A DNA stretch of 64,000 nucleotides from Ciona intestinalis. Lineage: Eukaryota; Chordata; Ascidiacea; Phlebobranchia; Cionidae. The notes under the pieces were generated by a model. The model made no database searches. It was not told the origin of the DNA and worked only from the letters and a program-made list of their open reading frames with translations. Where the stretch lies: assembly GCF_000224145.3 (NCBI RefSeq), contig NC_020173.2:4836261-4900260 (forward strand), in the 5' to 3' direction. This document shows, piece by piece, positions 57,360 through 64,000 of the stretch. How positions within the stretch are numbered: position 1 is the stretch's first letter; every line of letters begins with the position of its first letter. The position numbers and the translations under genes are program-made.

Positions 57360-59456
57360 ATGAAGAGAATCAACTCGACGTACTGTATCATCGTCATCAT
57401 CATAACTCAAATAACAGTCATGATTCCTATGGGATTAAACCTGACGTTACTTAATTCCGCAACGCCAGCTCTAAAGACGTTTATCAACCAAACACATTAT
57501 GTATAGCCTACGTTTGTTTACATAATACAGTTTTACCTTTTTTAGATACAGACCTTAAAGGGTCTCAGAATATATTGTGTAACATGCTTTGATCAAACAT
57601 TGCTTAAATATATATATAGTAGGGGGGGAAGAAGGGACACTTTTAGCACATAATATCCAAATATCCTGATCGTGTTTTGAACGATTAAAAACAGTCTAAT
57701 GGAGTCGTAAGGATAAGGTTACATAACTCTTTGAACGTTCTTTGTTTACTACAAAATTGGCCGAGAAAATAGAATAAAAGTTCGTCCCATCTTCCCCCAC
57801 CCAACTTTACCAAATAAATCCCATATTTAAGTAAGCTTTTCATATAACGCAGGAAAGATACGGGCTACCTGCCACAGATGAATACCTTGAATTGATGATC
57901 GTTCTTGCTCAAACCATTCTTGTTATTGGTTCATTGGTCGGTTCGTTTCTTTACCACTGGGCAGTCACTATCTTTAGGTAGCTAAGCTAAACTGTATATT
58001 TTAAACGCGGTCGGGTAGAGCCTTTTCATGTTAGGTCGCTTTGTGAGTTTAGATTTTACTTTAAAAGTCAGTCATGACGTATTTTTTTGCATTTCAGTCG
58101 AAAAACGAACGTTATTTTGGTGCAATTCGTTGGTGTGATTTCGGCCCTGGTCATGGGACCGGTAGCCAAGTTCGTAAAATCACACGAAGTTTTAATACTC
58201 GGCAGGTTCTTGAACGGTGTCTCCAGAGGCGTTGGTATGAGTTTGATTCCGCTTATCGTAGCTGAAACAACGAATAGAGAATTGTTACCTTTTTATCAAA
58301 GCCCGACTGGTTGTCTTATTCAAATTGGTGCAGCATTAGGAAACGGTTTTGGTCATCCAGCCGTTTTGGGTGGTGTAAATACTTGGCCCTATTTAATGTT
58401 AACTGCCGGTATGTTCCAATTTCTGTATATATGTGTTGCTGCATGGATGCCACAGACACCGCCCTATCTCATTCTCAAGCAGGACTTGCCAAAGGAAAGA
58501 TTGGATCATGAGAATAACGAATACGTTGACCAACATAGTGGCTCCATAGCCCTCCTACGCAAGCTTCGGAACGGGAGTAATTCTTCAGTGCTGGAAGAAC
58601 ATCGAAGTATCTGTGCAGAAATTTGCGCCGATCTTTCTATTCGGAAAGCGACAGTGTGTGAAATGATTTCAATGTCATTGTACAGAAAACAACTAATTGC
58701 AGCAACAGTAACCTTCGGAGCACTTCAGATGACAGGGATGCAGGGTGTATTTCAATACTCAAACAATATATTCATAGCTGCTGGTGTTAAAGAAGAAGAT
58801 TCGGCTTTTATTTCAATTGGTAAAAAATTAAACTTTACTTAATTGCCCGAGTGCATTACCTGTAACTATTTTTATGCAGGCATGTTTGTAGCAATGGCAT
58901 TTACAACAGCTGTTTCGATAAAACTTCTTCAGAGTTTTGGAAGTCGTAAAATGTTAATGGTTGGCAACTCCATCGCTTCGTGTAGTAATATTCTTCTGGT
59001 AATATCGACTGTAAAAAGTGCTACGGTACCTGGAATGGCATACGTTAGCGTGGCAGCGGTCATCATCTTCATAGTGGGTGTAGCAAGCGGTCCTATGCTT
59101 AGCATGGCTTCCTTGCCTGCGGAGTTAACCACACAAATAACACGACCAACAGCTTTATGGGTAAGCGGAATCCTCTTTTGGAGTTGGGGTGTTATAGTGG
59201 CCTTTGTGTTCCCGTATACTATTGCAGCGTGGGGAGGCTTCGCATATCTGCCCTTTGCTGTTTTTGGACTGGCTACGGTAAGAATTTAGGGTTACATTGT
59301 TATTAATTCACCTTAATGCACTGTTTTTAGGTTGCATACGTGTATTATTTAGTTCCCAACACTCATCGGAAATCGGTTTCTGAGATTCAACTTAAATTCA
59401 AAAGCCGTGGAAACAGCACAAACGAACTTACCATTGTCAATACAAACGCAATGTAA
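57360..59456 (+). CDS. SLC2/GLUT-like sugar transporter, gene 1
   Basis: Major facilitator superfamily sugar porter, predicted plasma-membrane uniporter for hexoses. Five exons: 57360-57500, 57853-57977, 58098-58819, 58880-59277 and 59331-59456, totalling 1512 nt (503 aa, the usual GLUT length). Family landmarks are the N-terminal helix with NLTLLNSATPALKTFIN; ILGRFLNGVSRGVGMSLIPL (GR...G...G...P motif); the central loop after AAWMPQTPPYLIL; MTGMQGVFQYSNNIF in helix 7, where GLUT1-4-type proteins have a QQLSGINAVFYYS-type sequence; an AEL in SLPAELTTQITRP; and a C-terminal VPNTHRKSVSEIQ in place of VPETKGR. Substitutions at these positions make substrate specificity uncertain. A MITE lies in intron 1. 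It is tail-to-tail with gene 2. Confidence 0.9.
57617..57806 (+). mobile_element. MITE-like element, copy 6
   Basis: Left end TAGTAGGGGGGGAAGAAGGG, right end 'cgtcccatcttcccccaccc'. The interior has 'ttagcacataatatccaaat' and 'tttgtttactacaaaattgg'. It lies in intron 1 of sugar-transporter gene 1. Confidence 0.85.
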
Positions 59457-59599
59457 CATTTTTTACAATGACATTTTTTGTATTATTTCACGTAAAGTTT
59501 TTGATTGCGTTAACATGCTGGAAAAAAATGAATCCAAGTATTTCTGTTAATTGGCAAGGTTTTGGGCATTATGATACAAAATAGAGTAAACGAATAAAT

Positions 59600-59902
59600 G
59601 GAACTTACTTTATCCTCGCGTGGCCAGAAAACGGCAGTCGTTATAACAGAGATGTTCAAACACGTCGTGCCAGCTTACGATTTACAATGTATATTACTTC
59701 GAGGGTGATTATTTTTTTGTTGATTTTTTTTATTTTTTATGTGTGGCTGATAATTTGGACAACCCATGAGTGAGCACTGAGTTGGAGCAATTGCCGTAAG
59801 TGTTTTGCACATACGCCCACAGTGGTAGCAACGACGAGCCTTGAATCCATTACCTCTGGGTTCGAGGCAGGCATGCTAACCAACTGTGCTATGGTGCTAA
59901 AC
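59600..59902 (-). mobile_element. SINE with tRNA-like head reversed
   Basis: On the + strand it begins with the 'aacttactttatcctcgcgt' module, continues 'cgtcgtgccagcttacg', 'gggtgattat', 'gtggctgataatttggacaa', 'gttggagcaattgccg', and ends with the complement of the tRNA-like head ('gacgagccttgaatccatta', 'ggcaggcatgctaacca'). It is the most complete SINE copy in the window and lies between the two transporter genes. Confidence 0.75.
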
Positions 59903-62900
59903 AATCAGAAATAAAAAACCCTTGAGAAAATTGAGTTTGAATATCTTCGGATCTTTTTCCTCTGGTATCAGGTAAGCAAAATATGATGTATAAAAGCATC
60001 AGCACTGTCCATACTAACCATGGAGTCATAGCATATGCACGGTAGCCCAACTGTAGATGTGCATTAAGGTTATACATTTCTACATAGTGTTAAACAATAA
60101 AATCATCTTACCAACAAATACGGCGGAACGAAAGCACCTATCCAGGTAAATATCCAAAATGAAACAGCAGCATAACCATACATGGCAGTCCTGTTTTCAT
60201 CTGTTGTTATCTCCCCCAAAACAGCAAAAACCGATCCATTTATACCAGCTGACCACCTAAAAACTTGTGTTAGGGTTCAATGCAACACTAGAGTTTTTAA
60301 TTTCTTACGCAGCAAGGTATATGAATATAGAAACCACAGCCAGAGTTGGCATCACAGTTGGTGCCAGGTATGTCAAAGCTTGTGAAATAGTAAACAAAAC
60401 TTGCGAAAAGATCAGAACATTTGTGCCAACAAATAGAACTCTATACCCCCCAAATTTATTCACGAGCATAGTCTGGAATATGAATTAATTTGGTTAAAAC
60501 AACTGTTAAGAGATTATGAAGTAAAGTTTATGTTGCGCTAATGAGTATTTTTTAATAATAAAACATTGTCTAATTGCCTAAACACTTTGTAATATTTTTT
60601 AATTTTTTTTTTACAATAAGAAATAAACGGACATAGAAAAAAATTAATCTTTTAACAGTGAACACACACATTTGCATTAGTCCAAAACTCAAAAAAGGAA
60701 CTTACACAAACCACAGAAGAGAGAACCATCAAAGAATATGCGCCAATGTTTATAAATATCATGTTGCCTTTACTGATTCCAACATTGATAAAAATAACAG
60801 AAGAGTAAAGTAAGATTGTGTCAATACCACCCATCACAATGTTGCAAAGCAAAATGTTAACTGCTATAAACTGGTTCCTGCGATTTTAATTAAGCCTTGA
60901 ATCAAAATTCTTTGGAAAAAAAGATATTGCGTAGTATTTGATGACTCTAAGCTACATAATTATAAATTGCCAACAAACATTGATATAATTTAACAAAACA
61001 CTTTTACAAACTATATATTATTTGCAATAAAGGTGTTCTATTAATACAGCAAAATGCTGTTATATTACACCTGGTTTAAACTTTGTGTCCTACATACATA
61101 AAGCATGAACTAGTTTTTAAAGTAACAAAACAATACACTAACCTGAACTGCTTTATGCTTAATATCTCGATGATTCCTATTTTCCTAGTTAATTCAATAT
61201 CTGGCTGAAGCAATTCGTATTCTTGATGAATAAGTTCCTAAAAAAAATTTATTACTCGATTTAGAAAATAAAGGTTAATTGTAATTCTGTATGCTTAATA
61301 TCTCGATGATTCCTATTTTCCTAGTTAATTCAATATCTGGCTGAAGCAATTCGTATTCTTGATGAATAAGTTCCTAAAAAAAATTTATTACTCGATTTAG
61401 AAAATAAAGGTTAATTGTAATTCTAATGCTAACAAACCTTAGAGCCATTTCTTAATGTTCGTAACACATTTAAAGCTTCCTGTTTTCCTAATCTATGAAG
61501 AACATCATAAGGTATATCCGGCAAGAACAGACTTGTAATGAGGTAAACTATAGAAGGTAAGGCTCCGATTGAAAACGCAACTGGCCACAAAGTTAATGAT
61601 CCCAGTACCTTAAAAGAAAAGACAAATTTAAATGAATAAATATAACATAATTTTTATTTCGTATGGCGGGTATTGACAGTCATTTTTATCCCAAATATTT
61701 TTTAGTACGGCTAAAAATTTGGACAACCCATAATCCTAATTCCCAAAACATACATATGTCCATAATAGTGGCAGCATCTAACCTTGAACCTGTATCCTCT
61801 GTTCTGGAGGCGGGAGCTCCACTAACTGTTCCCCTACACCCCAATTAATAATAAAGCACTGGCATAGACGATACAGGTAAGCTTATAAATATTAAATACC
61901 TTGTCATTTCCCATAATAACAGCAAAGAGGATTCCACAACAGCTGGAAACACTAATTATTGATTGCCAAAAGTTTTGCTTTTGTTTAATACTGGTTTCAG
62001 AAACCATTAAACTGGGCAGGTCTGCAAAAACATCATGTAATGACTTATCTTTTACAATGCCTGTGAATCACTTACTGAAACTAAGTCCAAAACATATTCC
62101 TCCAACAAATCTTCCCACGATAAAAACTTCATATGATTCTGTGATTTTCCCAACCCCAGCAATTAATATGACACTTAGTATATTAATTACATGAGCCAGT
62201 TGCATTAGCCTTTTTCTACTTGTAATTTTCAGTATGAACTGCATCCCCAAACCACCAACTAAGCCACCAATTATGAAAAAAGATGAGGTAAGTGAAAGAT
62301 AGACTGCCCAGGTAGATTTAGACATAGCCACACCATTCCGTTCCTAAATAATATGTCAAGGTGATCAATATAAACCTGTTACCATAAAACGATAATGAAA
62401 CTGCGATTTCCTAAAGTTTTAAAAGATGATCATATACAAACTATTAATTTAAAAACGGTCACAGATTTTTAAAAAATCTTTATAGTATGGCATGGGGTGG
62501 GGTCAGATGAGACATGTTCTCATTCTCTTTGCTCGTCCCATTTGGTAGTAAACTAAAGAAGATATATCAACGGCAGGACCAATATAAATACAAAATAGGT
62601 ATAATAATTAATAATATGATAAAAATGGTCAACTGTGACCTAAATCCCAAGTTCCCTAACGTACCTCACTCATAAATAAATCTCTAATCCTTTATTTTAA
62701 TTATAAATAATCTAAATATTGCATAAGTTAAGCACTTACCATGTAAGTTTCATTATATATTGTTTTGATTATTGAATTCAAGGGGTTGACTAAAACAAAG
62801 AGATATGATGAAGCAAACATGAGCATTGTCCCATGCATAAGTAAAGAAACATTGGCGCGACTTGAGTTTTCCTAAATTGAGTAAACAAAGGAATTTATTA

Positions 62901-62986
62901 GATATATATTTTTCGATTTACACTACACAAAATTAGGTTTCAATTTCATTCACACAAAATGAAATACAAACCGTGTTTTTAAACAT
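59889..62986 (-). CDS. SLC2/GLUT-like sugar transporter, gene 2
   Basis: Second MFS sugar porter. Ten exons sum to 1446 nt (481 aa): 62972-62986, 62740-62871, 62076-62343, 61900-62021, 61438-61608, 61143-61237, 60706-60877, 60309-60472, 60112-60256 and 59889-60050. The first exon codes only MFKNT. Landmarks: FIIGGLVGGLGMQFILKITS with SRKR after helix 2, IVGRFVGGICFGLSF, LFLPDIPYDVLHRLGKQEAL, GGIDTILLYSSVIF in helix 7, FAVLGEITTDENRTAMYGYA, and the C-terminal LPDTRGKRSEDI, equivalent to the PETKGR loop. It is clearly paralogous in type to gene 1 but has a different intron layout, so the two are not a recent duplicate pair. A 136-bp tandem duplication near 61.29 kb copies most of one exon. Confidence 0.88.
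61154..61425. repeat. 136-bp tandem duplication covering an exon of sugar-transporter gene 2
   Basis: Two head-to-tail copies with an offset of 136 bp (for example 'atgcttaatatctcgatg' at 61155 and 61291). Each includes the splice acceptor and most of the 95-nt exon. Only the copy at 61143-61237 retains the true donor and the last codons (IKQF). The other (exon edge 61373) runs into an in-frame stop after about 31 codons. Confidence 0.9.
61660..61850 (-). repeat. Degenerate reversed SINE in sugar-transporter gene 2 intron
   Basis: 'acggctaaaaatttggacaa', 'gtggcagcatctaaccttgaac' and 'cctctgttctggaggcggga' follow the reversed SINE order but with many changes. Confidence 0.5.
62488..62575 (-). 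repeat. MITE remnant
   Basis: 'atggcatggggtggggtcag', then 'tgctcgtcccatttggtagtaaactaaagaa': an end plus the start of the reversed interior of the MITE family, truncated. Confidence 0.5.
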
Positions 62987-63530
62987 TTCCAATCGTAGTT
63001 TAACTGTAGTAACACTGTTCCTCGATTTTTCACTTTTTCTAGTACACAAAGTACAGAAGCACAAAGTCTAAGACTCTAAGGTTACCGGTACATGCATGCC
63101 TTTTTCTTCACAGTAACCAAGCTGCAAGTACTCCATCTTATTTACCATATGTAACGACTCTGGCACTGGCGGCAGCATCCGGTGCTTTTTCCTTAAAGAG
63201 TAACCAAGCTACAAATTTTGAATCTCATTTATCATATTGATTCATATATAACGCCTCTGACACTCTGGCGGCAACATCCGGTGCTTTTTTCTTAAGAGTA
63301 ACCAAGCTACAAGTTTTGAATCTCATTTATCATATTGATTGATATATAACGCCTCTGACACTCTGGCAGCAACACGTCATTGGCAAGCTCTTGTTTATGT
63401 ATCTCTGGTCAAACAATACAATAAATGCATAATGCCAGCAAATAATCACCCATAAAGTTACATACGTCATACGTGGTAACGAGGTGTGTGGAACCATGGT
63501 ATACTGACTATGGTGGAACAAAACACTTGC
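62987..63530. other. Intergenic with local tandem duplication
   Basis: A segment of about 100 bp ('aagagtaaccaagctacaag', 'ttgaatctcatttatcatat', 'ataacgcctctgacactctgg') is present twice (near 63193 and 63294), with a third diverged copy near 63110. No gene is seen. Confidence 0.6.
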
Positions 63531-63535
63531 AGTCT

Positions 63536-63570
63536 GACGACTGCCGTTGCCCGCGACGCGAGGATAAATA
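63536..63570 (-). repeat. SINE body end, reversed
   Basis: 'acgactgccgttg' followed by 'gcgacgcgaggataaa' is the complement of the 'tttatcctcgcgt...aacggcagtcgt' SINE module. It abuts the duplicated transporter exon. Confidence 0.6.
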
Positions 63571-63582
63571 TTTACTTATAAG

Positions 63583-63832
63583 GTGCGTGCAATGGCATTT
63601 ACAACAGCTGTTTCGATAAAACTTCTTCAGAGATTCGGAAGTCGTAAAATGTTAATGGTTGGCAACTCCATCGCTTCGTGTGGTAATATTCTTCTGGTAA
63701 TATCGACCGTAAAAAGTGCTACGGTACCTGGAATGGCATACGTTAGCGTGGCAGCGGTCACCATCATTATAGTGGGAGTTAACCACACAAATAACGCGAC
63801 CAACAGCTTTATGGATAAGCGGAATCCTCTTT
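63583..63832 (+). pseudogene. Broken copy of exon 4 of sugar-transporter gene 1
   Basis: From 'caatggcatttacaacagctg' onward it is almost identical to 58893-59180 of transporter gene 1 (encodes AMAFTTAVSIKLLQ and VGNSIASCGNILLVI). An internal deletion of about 45 bases joins 'atagtggga' to 'gttaaccacac', losing the AEL motif and shifting the frame. The copy stops at 'gcggaatcctctttt' where a SINE begins. Few substitutions mean the duplication is recent. No splice acceptor is kept. Confidence 0.85.
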
Positions 63833-63834
63833 TA

Positions 63835-64000
63835 CCGGCGCCGTGGCGTAGTGGTTAGCGCGCCTGCCTCTAACCCAGAGGTAATGGGTTCAAGGCTCGT
63901 CGCTGCTACCATTGTGAATGTATGAATGAATGTAACTTACTTTATCCTCGCGTGGCTGGAAAACGACAGTCGTTATCACACGGGTTTAACACCTCGTGCC
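63835..64000 (+). mobile_element. tRNA-derived SINE (runs off window end)
   Basis: The head GCCGTGGCGTAGTGGTTAGC has an A-box-like core and 'taatgggttcaaggctcg' a B-box-like core. The body is 'aacttactttatcctcgcgt' and 'acgacagtcgttatcacacg'. The head is the best preserved in the window. Truncated by the window end. Confidence 0.8.

Noticed and set aside
63835-63910. Functional tRNA gene
   Set aside because: A- and B-box-like motifs are present, but the cloverleaf arms do not pair convincingly and the sequence continues into a repeated body, so it is the head of a SINE.

Overview
This window is animal nuclear DNA. The genes are compact, AT-rich and intron-dense, with conserved metazoan proteins, tRNA-headed SINEs and MITE-like elements. 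The gene set and repeat style fit a solitary ascidian of the Ciona type; that assignment is inference, because no species marker is visible. All exon coordinates below were read by hand from GT/AG sites and reading-frame continuity. For nine of the multi-exon models the exon lengths sum to an exact multiple of three.

Layout. 1-5.4 kb: the 3' part of a CDC14 dual-specificity phosphatase (+), entering from outside the window. 6.5-10.1 kb: a 3.5 kb A-rich minisatellite with one assembly gap. 10.1-15.3 kb: no convincing gene, with repeat remnants and a SINE. 15.3-18.0 kb: two small + strand genes, the ER insertase subunit Asterix (WDR83OS) and the snRNP protein LSM4. 18.7-32.8 kb: a 21-exon cyclin G-associated kinase/auxilin gene (GAK, -), with a small acidic single-exon ORF nested in one intron and one kinase exon duplicated across an assembly gap. 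34.0-34.6 kb: an intronless single-RRM protein with a Q/G/Y-rich tail (+). 35.5-42.5 kb: two closely spaced - strand genes linked to cilia or sperm, CFAP141 then TSNAXIP1. 43.4-44.4 kb: dihydropteridine reductase QDPR (-), divergent from BAG3 (+, 45.2-48.2 kb). 48.7-49.3 kb: an unrecognised two-exon gene (-). 50.2-56.7 kb: TMEM168 (-). 57.4-63.0 kb: two tail-to-tail SLC2/GLUT-like sugar transporter genes, followed by a broken copy of one transporter exon lying between SINE pieces at the right edge.

The genes are mostly unrelated housekeeping and cell-biological loci. Functional pairings visible in the layout are CFAP141-TSNAXIP1 (possible dicistronic unit) and the two hexose-transporter-like genes (local family expansion with an exon relic). 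The most interesting signal is inside BAG3. Its large second intron carries a heat-shock-element pair, a perfect CRE, a canonical TATA box and an ATG exon that splices in frame to exon 3. This looks like a stress-inducible internal promoter for an isoform lacking the WW domain.
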